Made by a program: the position numbers and the translations under genes. 64,000 nucleotides of DNA, taken from assembly GCA_003999685.1 (NCBI GenBank), contig CP021232.1:124001-188000 (forward strand), in the 5' to 3' direction. A model generated the notes under the pieces. That model did not search any database. It was not told the origin of the DNA and saw only the letters and a program-made list of their open reading frames with translations. Below are positions 45,201 through 57,873 of this stretch, piece after piece (position 1 is the stretch's first letter; each line of letters opens with the position of its first letter). Origin of the DNA: Taiwanofungus camphoratus. Its lineage: Eukaryota; Basidiomycota; Agaricomycetes; Polyporales; Taiwanofungaceae.

Positions 45201-48200
45201 CGATCTTTAGTTCAAGGATGTAGAAGATTCTCTGAGCCTTCCTCCTTAATTTACGACTAAGAGGATATTATTCCACGAGTTCTTGACATCGTTGTACAAC
45301 ATCTCACTCACTTGGGCTGCAGTGGTCGGCTACTTGGACCAGACTAATGCGTTAAACCTCGGTTTGGAAAGAAAAGCTCCCTGTCCGAACGATATCAGCT
45401 TCCTCCTCGAATATCTTTGTTGTTGTTGTTGGGGGGGGGGTTTCTCCAGAGGTCCTCTGGCTAAAAACTTGTCCGTCACAGTTAGGTAAAGATCAAGTAA
45501 CTAAAACAAAGCAGTAAACGTGGTATCCTATACGCCTTTGGCAAATGAAGGCTTAGAAAGAACGAAGAAGTCGCCTGCGCGTTGAGAGAGTGAGTTCCAG
45601 AAACTGTTAAACGCGGAATTCAAGTTATCAACCTGGAATTTTCTCTGGAAAAATTGCTACGCGGATTGAAGAATCAGCTAGCTGCAGCGAGAAGTGTGCA
45701 GCGAGAATTATATTCAGCAAATAAACATGAGAATTGCTTAGGATCCTGTATCTATACAGTACCACGGATACCTATTAGATTACAGCCAATGCACTCCTGT
45801 CGGGCGATTTCATTTTTCCACGACGTTCCAACAAGCACCCAATGAATGATCTAATTCCCATTGAAGGTCATGGAGCTTACAGCACTTTATTTCCCGTCAA
45901 ACCCTCCCGAGACTTCCCCCCGCCGAGTTGCTCGTATATAGTTGTAACACTGACCTACGCCAAATACAAAAGAAATACTCCTTTGTCCTTAGTAAACTTC
46001 TTGAATCTTCAGCTCATCAATTTTGATGCGCAGCAAATGAGAATGACTACACAAACTCGCCTCTTTTCTAGTTGTCTCCTATCGCAGCTCAGATGGTGAG
46101 GACTGGGGTGCTCACGTGCATGTGGAGCCCTACAGAACACGTAAGCTCCGCCACATTCATCGACATCTCTCTCTCTGAGCGCTGGAAAAAAAACGCTTGT
46201 CATGCCTCTATTATTCTTAACCGGTACTATATCTCCGTAAGCTGTTGAGGCTTGGAGATGGGTTCGTACTTCTTACATCTTGATCGGAAAGGACTAAAAG
46301 CGATATTAGTGGAGCCTCAAAATTCGACAGCTGTCGAAAGTTAACCTGCTACCCCACCTGAATTGCAGTGGCGCAGAGTCACGGTACACCCACTGTGTAG
46401 CAGTTGCGCACTGCAGTGACTTAGCTTTGTGTGTATTATTAGCAAGAGTCCCGACAGACAAGAGCGGATGGGAACGCATTAGACCAAGAACAGTTCTCCA
46501 AGGTAATATAAAAATTAAAATAAAAAATAAAAAACTCACCGGGGTTTTCTTCGGGGCCTGGAAGTTTGTCTTGCATTTCGGAGGGTGCCGACCGAGGCTA
46601 TGATATGGTGGATATATCTAATCTAAACATCCTCCAGGTCGTCAAAGTGCCACAGCGTAAACGAGAACTACTCCAAGTTTAGGGAGTTCTCTTGATTGAT
46701 ATGTGCGTATCAGTGGCTTTCTTAAAACGGCAGTAGGAGGCATAATATCCATGATGAACGCCTTCGAGTCTCTTTACATTTCTGTTGTTCGGTGATATAT
46801 GTAAACCTCCATGAAACTAAAAAGGTCTATAGTTCAGTTGAGTGTCACGAGCTAGAATGAAATTCGTACCCCCCCTGTTTAAGCTCATGGCAGTTATACA
46901 CCGCTCGGCTCTTCGCAGATTCATACAGCCATTGTCCAAGGGTAGCTCGCTTCAACTTCAATATCAAGCTGGTGAGCATAACTTAGTGTATCCCAGTAAA
47001 ATTACCTGGCTTATAGAGAGCGAAGCAAAGTATATATGGAGTTCCTGGACTCCAAAGACTTTGGGAAGTGAAAGGTTATACAACTGACTCAAAGTAATAA
47101 ACTGTTCAAGGGCCTGTACACGATGCATGGCAACTAGCCATATTGTCTGGCTATTTATCCTCCAAAACGGTCAATGAAGTGTGTCAGGAATATGAAGTGA
47201 AGACTTCCAAAACAACGTACCGTTTGCTCTACAATCATCTCTCTTCCGGAGAATTTTGTTCACTGCTGTTGCGACGAAAGGTCTTATTAGTCAAGCAAGG
47301 CTGTAAGGTAACTTCTATGATCGTAAGAGAAATTTGTGGAAGCCTCAGACAACTATCGTAGTGAAATGGTATGACGATCACGGTTAAAGGTGTTCAGCAG
47401 TGGGAAATGAAGTGAGTTCTATGGCATCGTAGGGAAAAATTTTTTATCCATATGGACAAAAAGGACGTACAGAAAGAGGAGATCATCTTGCATTCAACTT
47501 TCAGCAGTCATGAGAGACTATCAACTGAAAGAATGATGGCTTCGTGTGGAGGGCTTCGCAGGGTCGTGTCCAGTTGCCAATGGACTTAGGCCTAGTCATT
47601 GGTTTTAAATTTGTTGGCCTTTCCGAAATCAACGGGTCAACGGGAATATATTGTGGTGGCATCAAAAGCATCACCGTTCTTGATGGATCAACCCTGTTTA
47701 GTTCATTATACCCTACTCCATGACATTATATCACAAGGATGTACCAATGTGAAGGCCCATATCTCAATAATGCGATATTCCCCCTCCAGCATGAAAATAT
47801 CAGAAGCCTGGCGTGCGTTGTGAAATAAATTGGCAACCCTATCGTATTCGTCGCTGATGTTGAATAAGGGCGTTGAGACTAACCTTGGTACCACCGTTAC
47901 GATCGCTTACATGCCGCCAATATCGTCAGTGTGAGAGTTAAGAGAAACACTTTGACATTGTCTCTGTGAAAATGGAATGGTTACCCCATTCTAGAAGCCA
48001 GAAATGTTCGATTCTCAGGTTTGATATCCGCAAAATCAGGTGGATAGTATCGGAAGCTAGCGAACCTTGGCATTGACTATACGGCTTTCCGTTCTGAAAT
48101 CAGCGGAAGGGTTGACACCGGGTGTTAATGGCTCGAAAAAGATGCTTGGAGCATAGGTGAAAAAGATCGAAACCATAGGGGCAATACAAAAAGCACCGTC

Positions 48201-49220
48201 ATCAAGCCCGTCATGGCCTTCTATAGCAGTTGGACAGGTACGTGACGCTTTTGAGTCTGAACCTAGTTCCCGCGATAACATCGTGTGACTAGACCTTTCA
48301 AGCTTTTAAAGATAGCACGTGATCTAGACAGATCTATCAGAGACGATCCATACCGCAGAACCACTTGCAAATTATCATGATATACGTCACCAATCTCCCA
48401 GTTGTCGAGCACTGTTGCCCATGTACTAAGCACATCTAATTTGGATTACCGAAGGTATACCTCGCGGATGAGAAAGCATCGTCGAGGTCTCGAGTCTATT
48501 CATTATTCTCTTGATGACTCGCTTACCTCGTCGAGGATGACATGAGACTAGTTATAAAAAAGGAAGTTGCAGGTCACATTATTTTCTAAGAAGACTCTAC
48601 GAAGTCGCAATTGAGGTGTCCTTGAAAACGGTGGAAAGAAGCATCTTACCTTGTAATCCGACCGGCCTCTACTCAAGGATGAGCACGTCGGTCTACGGAT
48701 ACACGGCCAAAACGGGCTGGTACCGGAAAATCATAGGACGAAAAGGGTGGGAACGGTCAAAATGGTGGCGTGAATCGGGCCCACATAAGTCCCGTGCCTG
48801 TAATTTGGACACGCTCCGGTATCGGGCCAGGTCAGAGTCATCGGAACGGCCCCGTATCTCCAGTGTGGTTTCGGGGCGTTGAACGGGTCGATTTCAGGCC
48901 GTGAGAAGGCGAATGCGCCCAGATACTTCAGCCTGGCATGGCTGCTGCAGCCACGGCATTCATCACATGCTGAGCGTGCAATACCGAAGCAATGCTTGTA
49001 TGGCCCCCAATCAGCCCTCACTGCTGCCCGCTTCAGCCCGGGGGTTACATCATGAGATCTGCAGCTCATTGTAACGGAAAAGCTAGCACCATTCGTCGCA
49101 CCGTGGCACAACATAAATTGTAATAGTCTCAAAATAAAGTAGGCAGTAACGGCTTTTGTCATATTCATTGACAAGTACATGTACATGTTGTTTGGAATAC
49201 ATCTTTAACCTACATCAACC
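42232..49220. other. Seven kilobases without a recognised gene
   Basis: Many short frames. The best is 43594-44079 plus (161 codons, including FEKLFPAAGTDWAYQ and TGTFKDIGTIFREK), which I cannot assign. Composition becomes more AT-rich from about 44300 to 48600, with simple stretches such as ten G at 45431-45440 and an A/T-rich run near 46505. No LTR, TIR or long duplication was seen. It may be degenerate mobile DNA beyond recognition. Confidence 0.4.
43594..44079 (+). CDS. Hypothetical ORF, 161 codons, unassigned
   Basis: Open from a first ATG at 43594 to TAA. One hydrophobic region (YWLYTLLYLTTPIVQLTP) is followed by a charged part. There is no family match I know, no obvious upstream exon and no second copy. 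Could be chance or an exon of a decayed gene. Confidence 0.25.
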   Translation: MLERDAKNHYSRMYSVPTVADKARTRRPLFGQAYVPRTRYWLYTLLYLTTPIVQLTPSLLAPLLGFNLLDCPYLLSIPRHMAIELYPYMIHWVLGARQANDEFEKLFPAAGTDWAYQNRSELGRAAALTGTFKDIGTIFREKSYRQSKSLTVTEDLGLVSR

Positions 49221-49227
49221 TCAAGCT

Positions 49228-49993
49228 TCATGTGTCAATACAAATGAGGGGACCAGGAAAATATAATGATACCAGCTGCTGGAATTCAGACCATAACTCT
49301 GCCAAGAGATGATCATATGAAATCTTGCCATTGCACTCAGCAAGGCCTTGACAATCCTGCTGCATCCACCTCTCAATGAATGACCCTTCCAACGCGATCT
49401 TTGCATTCCATTTTGGCCATTCACCAGCGGGGAAGTCAGGGTGAGCAGAAATGAACACAATCCAGAAAGCATCGCATCCCCAAGTCCAATCAGCACATCG
49501 TGTGTTGACAATCTCATTAAGCAACCACATCTCTATCTTGGTGGAGATGGCAGCCCAACTGCACCAATCGGAGGGGCTGAAAGTAGAAGGGAGAGGGAGG
49601 AATGAAATGGATTGGTCTGGAGTATCACGCTGTAATTCCACATGCACATTGCTAGGTTAGTTGATCATCCAATAATGAAGGCACGGAACTCACTAAGGCT
49701 ACATTGGTAGCTGTGTCACTGAGCAACCAGGCTGGAAGAGCATGTAGAATTGGAGATGTGAAGTGGGCATATTCCTGAGGGAGAGAGATAGAAATCTGGA
49801 GAGGCTAGTAACAACCGGTGGTGAGGAAGCTAATTTGACGGACAACATTGACACTTACTATCTCCCCCCTCAAGATATCTGAAGAAATGTCACCACAGAA
49901 GGAGACCAAAACAAAGAAGGGTTGAGGAGCACTGTTTGCTGAATAGCTTTCCAGGGGGTCTGGATATACAATGGATGTTGTGACACTGTCCAT
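49228..49993 (-). CDS. Hypothetical gene, at least two exons
   Basis: ATG 49993 opens a frame (SAPQPFFVLVSFCGDISSDI) that ends at a donor-like GTAAGT near 49860. The segment 49810-49690 reads LPQEYAHFTSPILHALPAWL, and a long last exon from about 49653 reads CSWAAISTKIEMWLLNEIVN, then CDAFWIVFISAHPDFPAGEW, and ends FPGPLICIDT. The Trp/Cys-rich, stop-free last exon looks genuinely coding. Exact junctions are not resolved and function is unknown. Confidence 0.45.
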
Positions 49994-50163
49994 TATGGTG
50001 GGGAGAAAGGAGTGAAGTCATCACATGCAAGATGCGTCCAACATTTGCATTCTCATCCAACGCGTCCAATGCATTCAACGTGACTGTGTCTTCACTCGAT
50101 GTGCAAGTTGTGCATCCTCATCTGACACATTTTCTTGTTTCAATCTCCACCCTTTTTCTCAAG

Positions 50164-51039
50164 ATGGTCAAGCAGGCAAGGCAACAGAATTTTAACGAAC
50201 GAGGTATTTTCTATCTATAATCTTTTGACGGTATCTTATACATCGTTCAGAATTTCACATGATAGGCAAAGATTGAGTTGCTTGCCGTGTGTGCCCCTTC
50301 CAGCAGGGAACCTGTGGGATATATGGAACAATGAGAAAATGTCATGTTTCTCAGCATGCCCTCAGCGAGAAGCACATCTGCCATGCCTTAAAGGCTGCAC
50401 AAAACAGTTCCATCCCTGCAGCTTCTCTTGCTTCAGCTTCAAAACCTATTGCTACCTCATCCTCCTCACAGCATGAGGACACTACTATTCCATCCCCACA
50501 GTTTGAGGATGCTCCATCTGGGTCCCCCCTTCTCAACAGTTCTAATCCTCAGCCCGAGTCAACAGTGGAGCGTGACGCTAGTACACCACCAGCAATTGCA
50601 GCAGTCTCTGACTTTGAAATGGAACATATTCTTGAGGCATTGAATAATCTAGCAGATGACTCACTTGAGGAAGAGACACAGGCACCACTCTGTGAGCAAT
50701 GAGATGGATGAGCGAGCGATCGCACTGTCAAATTTGATCATTCACCTGCTGTGGACTACTATGAAGAGCTTCTGGCATCTCTCAAGTGAGGTGACAATCT
50801 CTCGTTTACTACACTGCTTTTCTCTGTTTCTACGGGTGAAGAACTCTCTTTTGAGATTGAAGACGGCCTTGGTGAAGGAAGTGTCTTGGAAGACCTGAAT
50901 GACTTTAATATTGAAATCTCCGGTGATAGGTCTGATATACCTCTGCGCCCCAAAAACACCCATTTTTGGTTTTATATGTGCTTCTAGGCTACTCTACAGA
51001 TCATCAGGACAAAGACCCACTGTCTGTGCATTATAACGC
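50164..51039 (+). pseudogene. Large repetitive agaricomycete gene, 5' part (zinc-finger end)
   Basis: Exon 50164-50203 joins 50251 onward in one frame to the R insertion at 51040. It starts MVKQARQQNFNER. A Cys/His cluster (CRVCPFQQGTCGIYGTMRKC, then HVSQHALSEKH) resembles a C2H2-like finger. A Ser/Pro linker follows, then FDHSPAVDYYEELLASLK and FEIEDGLGEGSVLEDLNDF. In-frame TGA codons at 50274, 50700, 50709 and 50787 all sit where CGA would read Arg. This is the N-terminal part of the gene that continues at 54457. Confidence 0.6.
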
Positions 51040-52798
51040 TGATACAACCTAGGGGACCCTGGTACCTAGGGAGTGCTCCGCAATGTGGCTGTGGGGTAGT
51101 GCGATAACTGTGGGGATGTGAGGATAGGAGCTACAACCTGTATGATACCGGGAAACCTGTATGTCTTGTTTTTTTTTGTAAGTGGGGGAGTAAGGGGTCA
51201 AGGGTCCTGCACAACAGGATCTTGTTCCTAAGTGCTATACGATCTCTAAGGCCTTGCGAGGCCCTCCAAAGTACGCGAAGTTCTTCGAGATTCTGTGAAG
51301 TCCTTCGAAGTTTTAGCTAAATCGCGCGAGCTGACTTCGTAGGCTGTATGGAGTTAGGGAGCAATAAGCCAATGGACTATAGTTTCTACTAAGCGGCAGA
51401 GGGTACAAGACTGCTGCGAAGTCCTTTTAGCTAGAGTTAGCTAAAGGGCGTAAGGCTTAGAGGTTTGTTAGAGTGAGGTTTGGCTAGCGTAGGGGACCTG
51501 TAGGAGAGGTCAGAGAGTTCGGAGAGCTAATACTTGGAATAGAAATTGGAGAATGAGGTTGCTGGAAGCTCTGAAGTGTCTGATGACCTCGGGGTGTAGG
51601 TCGGAGAGTTTGAGGGCGTAGAGAGATGTACTATAGCCTGTAATGAAGGCTATGGGGGAGTCGTAGGGTTATTCGTAGGACGTAGGAATGACGCAACATG
51701 AGCCTAAGGGTATAACTAAGGCGGAGGCCCACTGGATAGGTGCTATAAGAGGTGCTGAAGGGCGCGAAGTCACAGTGACTTCGTAGATCGTAGTGCGTAG
51801 TTCGGGAAGCGTAGACGTGGTTCGTAGATATATCGTGAGCGTAGACGTAGTTTAAAGGTACTGAAACGGAGCTGGGGTGGAGACTTAAGGGCTTAGGACC
51901 GTTCCTAAGGTTGTACTCACGGTGCTTTTCTGAGATCGGAGCTACCGGGGAACTTGTATTCCAAAGAGAGAAGCATGCACTAAGGGGTCTCTCTCGTACA
52001 TAGTAAACTACCTCTGACTAAATAGGGGAGCATGAGGTGAACTATTCTTGCGTGAAGTGATCCTTACGAGTCCGAAATGTGTACTAAAGCGCATGGGCTC
52101 CGAAGTGAACATGAGGAGGATAGGAACTAAATAGGAACTGAAACAGGGGAACTACGTACGGTAGAAAGGTGACCAAGTTCATTCACGAGGGCGGGATGAC
52201 TATCCGAGAGCAGCCATGCGCCGTGATCACCTATCTTAGTGGGCTAAGAGCGCACGAAGTTCTTAGCAGCGGGACTTGGCCTAATCGGGGTAGGACGTGT
52301 CCTAACTGGGTGGAGGGCCATATGGATATGCCCTAGGATGACCTTATGGCATAGGATCGAGACCCATGGGGTGTGCAAGGCTTCCTAAGTCCAGCTTCCA
52401 GAACTTCAGACCGTTTTGGAGCCTATCGGAGGTAGCTGCAATCACAAAAGCTAGGAGAGACTTAGCTAAGACTTCTTAGCTAAGCCCGGGATGAGTGACA
52501 TAGTAGATAGGACCTAGATCCAATGGAACAGTATGAGAGGGCCGGCAGTGTCCGATAGTGGACTTAGCAGGAGTTAGGGACTTCGCATCTAGCATTCGAA
52601 ACCTTGTAGCACCTCGTGTGACTTTGCAAGACTTCATAGGGTGTTAGGAGGGTTTAGGAAGGAAAGGGGGCATTAGGAATATTATAGGAACCTATCCCTT
52701 CTGTCGTAGGCTGTAGAAGAGTCTTAGAATGGTCAGTTGGGTGATTAGAAAGCTCCTAAAATCATGATTCAGGGCCCAGGAGGCTACGGGACTCATCA
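51040..52798 (+). mobile_element. R element copy c, 1759 bp, perfect 4-bp target duplication
   Basis: TGATACAACCTAGGGGACCC at the left end, ACGGGACTCATCA at the right end, flanked on both sides by ACGC (51036-51039 and 52799-52802). The termini are imperfect inverted repeats of about 27 bp (TGAT, CC, CCTGG and CC positions match). Non-coding, with repeated AGCTAA, GAAGTCCTTCGAAG and CTTAGCTAAG words. Inserted into the large decayed gene. Confidence 0.85.
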
Positions 52799-52849
52799 AC
52801 GCCACCTGAGAATCCCAGTCAACACACCAAAACATCATTATTCAGACTT

Positions 52850-54249
52850 CGAATGTTGGAAGTTCTACAGCGCACCCCTATCCCACAGAGCAGTCCCTCA
52901 TACTCTGTAATGCACTTTTTCAGCTCGTCCTAGCATCCCTCTTATGTCCTCAAATCCCCCTTGTTGGCCAAAGGAAAACTGAGCAAAAGTCCTTCAGTCT
53001 TCAGTTTTCAGTCCTCAATCTCCAGTCCTTTGGTCTTCGGTTTTTGGCCCTCGATCCTTGATCCTTCAGTTTTTGATCTTCGGTTCTGGTTCTGGTTCTC
53101 GGTCCCTCAGTCCGGAGTTCCAGCCTTTTGTTCATGACGTCCATATGATCCCTTGGTATTGCCTAGACCCCCTATGCATCAGCTTGACAGTTCAGCACTC
53201 TTAGGTCCCTGTTCCCCTCAAGGTCTGGTTAGATAGCCCAATTCCATATGATGATCTCTAAATAAGCATCCCTCACCCTGTGCCATTCCCCAGTAACCTT
53301 TCTACCGCATTCAGTGTCCCTGTTTCATGTCCTACTTCAGTTTAGTTCCCCATATGGTATGCTGATCAGATCCTAGATTTTATGATTTTTGGTTTGTTTT
53401 GGTTTCTTTGGTTTTATTTTGCGTAAGATACTTTGACACCACGGACCCCTTATGTAGTCTCCTGTACCTACCAGACAGCAGAGAAGATACGCACTCCTGT
53501 CTTGTCTCACAGAATCTACAGACTTGTCTCCCAGAGTTCAGATTTGGGCTTCCCCTGCTCTAAGGCTTCTCAACAGTCTGACAAGGTTCCCCTCCATCGT
53601 ATCTATGCATTTCGTCAGCCAGCAGTCCTATTATATCGTATATCGCAGCAGTCCTACGTCCTCTACATCCTACATTCCCAAAGTTGGAGTAACTTCAGTC
53701 TGAGTAACCAGTCCCCCTCCTCCTCCTCATCCGGTGTGCCTCTGCCCTTGTTATACCCCATAGACATGTGTTGCGTACAGTCCAGTCTATCAGTCATTGC
53801 CTACACCAGCCCTATGTCCCATTTCTACGCCATCAGCCCTCAGCAGTATCCTCTATCCTGATTACATCAGTTTTCGGTTTATCTTTCGGTTCTCGACTTA
53901 CCATCAGTGCGCCCTCAGTTCCTTCAACTTCTTTGCACCTGGCCAGCATTCGACCAGCCTGCTGCCATCAGATTAGAAGACCACACCCCTACCTTCCTGG
54001 AACTGTCCGCACCTTGGCATAAGATCCTGTCGTGCAGGATTCATTGACCCCTTACTCCTCTGCACACACTAGACTTTTAGGCCCCTGACAGTGGTCTAGG
54101 TAGTTTCTCTGTCATGTCCACTCACTCACCTTTTTCTCTGGTATCCTTCACAGGTACCACACCACTTTAGCTCTTTCTAGTCATCCAGGACACGTCAGAC
54201 CTACTCCCTAGATTCATCCCCTCCGTTCAGGACTCCCTAAGTCATATCA
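52850..54249 (-). mobile_element. Old, diverged R-like element in inverse orientation
   Basis: The right end, read on the minus strand, starts TGATATGACTTAGGGAGTCC, like R. A block at about 54022-54055 matches the R block around GGGTCCTGCACGACAGGATC. Near 53296, ACCTTTCTACCGCATTCAGT parallels the R block ending GTAGAAAGGT. Left end uncertain. The 142-codon frame inside (53433-53861) is judged fortuitous. Confidence 0.5.
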
Positions 54250-54456
54250 CCGGTGCATGTGTATTCTATTCAGATCCTTATATGAAAGCTCACATAATTT
54301 AACATCTGGACAGGCTCTGGCTTCGGAGATGATGTGCAATATACAAAGAACAGTAAAGTATCTGCTGAATTACCCACTTACCCTTGGCCTTCCATGGCAG
54401 TGAGTCCTTTCATTCATCATGCATCACAATACATTAACTAGTGGGTGTTTACACAG

Positions 54457-55191
54457 ATGTTTCTTACAGACTTGCTCTTCAGCTCACTGCAGCTTCGGTT
54501 CTCCGAGCAACAAAAGGCAGCTGTTCTCAACTGGGGCAAGAAACTTGGTGCTCGTGACGTTCTGTCAGCCAGTGCTGTGAAGAAATGCCAGGAAAGGATC
54601 AAAATGCTTGTCGAAAACCCGATCGAAAAGGTTGAGTCAAATTCAGGCACTGTGTTTTATATTAATGATATTGGAACGGCAATTGCAAAGGTACAGTCAA
54701 TCTTATGTCTAGTTACCATCCAGTTTGACATCTCATTTGTAGGACTATGCAAATCCTCTTACACGAAGTTTGATGCAGGACTATCTCATTGATAGTGAAG
54801 GTGGGATGTTGCAGGTCTTTCATGTAGAGAAGATGCTGCTCGGAATGCCCAGTGAGCTCGCTGCACCCATGGTTTGTGTGGATGGTGAGATCTACTTCAT
54901 CAATGAACTTCTCCAACTGGACTCATATGAGTATTTTATTCCAGAGCACTTCTTCGCATCATATTCTTCTATATCCAACTCAGACACTTCTGGCCCATTC
55001 TGCACCACTCAAGAACTGTTCACCCTGGGACGTACTGTCACAAGATCAGATGTAAGTGTTATGCTATTATGTTTCGCTGCCACACTTCAACTTTCTGACT
55101 GTGCACTTGTAGATGGGGTTCATTGTTGTTGATGAATGTGTCATTGTACCAATCTTGACTTTTCAATGCACATTTGAAGAGATTTGTGCGA
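54457..55191 (+). pseudogene. Large repetitive agaricomycete gene, middle part 1
   Basis: Exons 54457-54690, 54743-55051 and 55113-55191 with canonical introns. They read RFSEQQKAAVLNWGKKLGA, TVFYINDIGTAIAK, DYANPLTRSLMQDYLIDSEG, then MGFIVVDECVIVPILTFQCT up to FEEICA, where R copy d interrupts the exon. From memory, FYxND and DxANP blocks of this kind belong to a very abundant agaricomycete protein family of unknown, possibly transposon-related, function. No stop in these exons. Confidence 0.68.
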
Positions 55192-56797
55192 TGATACGAC
55201 CTAGGGGACCCTGGTACCTAGGGAGTGCTCCGCAACGTGGCTGGGGGTAGTGTGATAACTGTGAGGGTGTGAGGGTAGGAGCTACAACCTGTATGATACC
55301 GGGAAACCTGTATGTCTTGTTTTGTAAGTGGGGGAGTAAGGGGTCAAGGGTCCTGCACAACAGGATCTTGTTCCTAAGTGCTATACTATCCCTAAGGCCT
55401 TGCGAGGCCCTCCGAAGTATGCGAAGTTCTTCGAGGTTTTGCGAAGTCCTTCGAAGTTTTAGCTAAATCGCGCGAGCTGACTTCGTAGATGCTGCGAAGT
55501 CCTTCTGGTTAGAGTTAGCTAAAGGGCGTAAGGTTTTGGAGTTTGTTAGAGCGAAGTGGGCGAGGTTTGGCTAGCGTAGGAGACCTGTAGGAGAGGTCGG
55601 AGAGTTCGAGGGCGTAGGGAGATGTACTATAGCCTGTAACTAAGGCTATGGGCGAGTCGTAGGGCTATTCGTAGGACGTAGGGATAATGCAACGTGAGCC
55701 TAAGGGTATAACTAAGGCGGAGGCCCACCGGATAGGTGCTATAAGAGGTGCCGAAGGGTGCGAAGTCACGGTGACTTTCGTAGATCGTAGTGCGTAGTTC
55801 GGGAAGCGTAGACGTGGTTCGTAGATATATCGCGAGCGTAGACGTAGTTCAAAGGTACTGAAATGAAGCTGGGGTGGAGACTTAGGGACCTTAGGACCGT
55901 TCCTAAGGTTGTACTCGCGGCGCTTTCCTGAGATCGGAGCTACAGGGGAACTGGTATTCCAAAGAGAGAAGCGTGCACTGAGGGGTCTCTCCTGTACATA
56001 GTAAACTACCTCTGACTAAATAGGAGAGCGTGAGGTGAACTAATCTTGCGCGAAGTGATCCTTACAAGTCCGAAATGTGTACTAAAACGCATGGACTCCG
56101 AAGTGAACACGAGGGGGATAGGAACTAATTAGGAACTGAAACAGGGGAACTACGAACGGTAGAAAGGTGACCAACTTCATTCACGAGGGCGGGATGACTA
56201 TCCGAGAGCAGCCATGCGCCGTGATCACCTATCTTAGTGGGCCAAGAGCGCACGAAGTTCTTAGCAGCGGGACTTGGCCTAATCGGGGTAGGAGGTGTCC
56301 TAACTGGGTGGAGGGCCATATGGATACGCCCTAGGATGACCTTATGGCGTAGGATCGAGACCCATGGGGGTGCACAAGGCTTCCTAAGTCCAACTTCCGG
56401 AACTTCGGACCGTTTCGGAGCCTATCGGAGGTAGCTGCAATCACAAGAGCTAGGAGAGACTTAGCTAAGACTTCTTAGCTAAGCCCGGGATGAGTGACGT
56501 AGTAGATAGGACCTAGATCCAATGGAACAGTATGGGAGGGCCGGCAGTGTCCGATAGTGGACTTAGCAGGAGTTAGGGACTTCGCATCTAGCATTCGAAA
56601 TCTCGTAGCACCTTGTGTGGCTTCGCAAGACTTCGTAGGGTGTTAGGAGGGTTTAGGAAAGAGAGGGGGCGTTAGGAATATTATAGGAACTTATCCCTCC
56701 TGTCGTAGGATGTAGGAGAGTCTTAGAGTGGTCGGTTGGGGGATCAGTAAGCTCCTAAAATCACGATTCGGGGCCCAGGAGGCTACAGGACTCATCA
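55192..56797 (+). mobile_element. R element copy d, 1606 bp, perfect 4-bp target duplication
   Basis: Starts TGATACGACCTAGGGG and ends CAGGACTCATCA, flanked by GCGA on both sides (55188-55191, 56798-56801). About 150 bases shorter than b and c because of an internal deletion after the AGCTAAATCGCGCGAGCTG block. Removing the element and one GCGA restores the host frame as FEEICANADEFACRF, which fixes the ends exactly. Confidence 0.92.
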
Positions 56798-57850
56798 GCG
56801 AATGCTGATGAGTTTGCATGCAGATTTGCATATGGTTCAGAACATTATAGAGAATGGATGCCCCATCCCTTCTGTGCAAAAGCAGGCAGCCATATGGTAT
56901 ATTCTGTGCCACTGATCATTTTCATAGATGATGTCTCAGGCAACATTTCCAAGCAATGGAACAAGCACCATGTGGTTTACATGTCAAATGCAAACATGCC
57001 TCGAGAGATGATAGATAAAGAGTTCTGTATACAATTTGTGAGTTCATCTCCTCACACCACACCAATGGAGCTCATGGTGGCAATGAAAGCCTCAGTTATG
57101 TGAGTTACATGTCTTCCTTGTGTCTGCTATGCTAAGTGTGTTCAATAGAAAGGCTGCAGAATCAGGAGTCATAGCATGGGACTGTCGTAACAATGAAGAA
57201 GTCATGTTATGTCCATATGGGCTGTTATAGGCAGGGGATAATCCTATGCAAGCCGAGGAGTGTTGTCAAACAGGACTTAGCTGTAACTATTTTTGTGGAA
57301 CATGTAAGGTTGGCGGCACAAAGCAGTATAAAAGTTCTGAGGAAGGATTTGAACAGATTTTTGAGGTATGAACCTGTTGTTCAATAGGGACCTACTATAA
57401 TATACTATATTTGTGATCTCAGACAGGTGAAGCTCGCACACCAGCAGAAACCGCTGCACAAGTTTGTGAGCAGATCTGACTGTCTCTCCTGTCTGGTGGA
57501 ACCCAGAAGGTTAAAGATAACACATCTGCAACAGGGATCCACGATTCAACCACTGAATCAATCATCAACTGTATGCTCGAGCTTGGAAAGAGGTTGAATA
57601 AACATGGCACCAGTGAACCAGCATTATCAAAGGAGGAGATTCATGCACTTCAGGAGAAGGAATTAGAAGCTACACTTTCAGATGTGACCATAGAGAGTAC
57701 AATAAATCCGCTATTGGGCATGCCTGGTTAGTAATATGACAATCCAAATTGTATCCTCTTACTGATCGAGTCTTTTAAAGACTAGATATTCATCAAGACA
57801 TACCAACAGAAATCCTGCACACATTGCTGCTTGGTGTCATAAAGTACTAC
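56798..57850 (+). pseudogene. Large repetitive agaricomycete gene, middle part 2
   Basis: Continues the exon cut by R copy d to 57099: FRAYGSEH-type block read here as FAYGSEHYREWMPHPF, then LIIFIDDVSGNISKQWNKHH, VYMSNANMPREMIDKEF and FVSSSPHTTPMELM. Next exon: AGDNPMQAEEC and CNYFCGTCKVGGT (Cys cluster), with a TAG just before AGDNP. A further exon has TGA at about 57477 inside CEQI*LSLLSGG, then HQDIPTEILHTLLLGVIKYY up to about 57850. Two stops show it is dead. Confidence 0.65.
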
Positions 57851-57873
57851 TGGGGGCAGACGGTGATAAGACT

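Noticed and set aside
45431-45440. Run of ten G after GTT repeats
   Set aside because: Short simple sequence with no associated element; possibly a sequencing-sensitive homopolymer.
50428-50731. Alternative frames over the Ser/Pro linker of the large gene
   Set aside because: The frame starting at 50251 continues the Cys/His finger and joins FDHSPAVDYYEELL; the others end without family blocks.
53433-53861. 142-codon ORF
   Set aside because: Lies in pyrimidine-rich DNA of the old inverse R-like element; Ser/Gln/Tyr-biased composition and no homologue in the other R copies.
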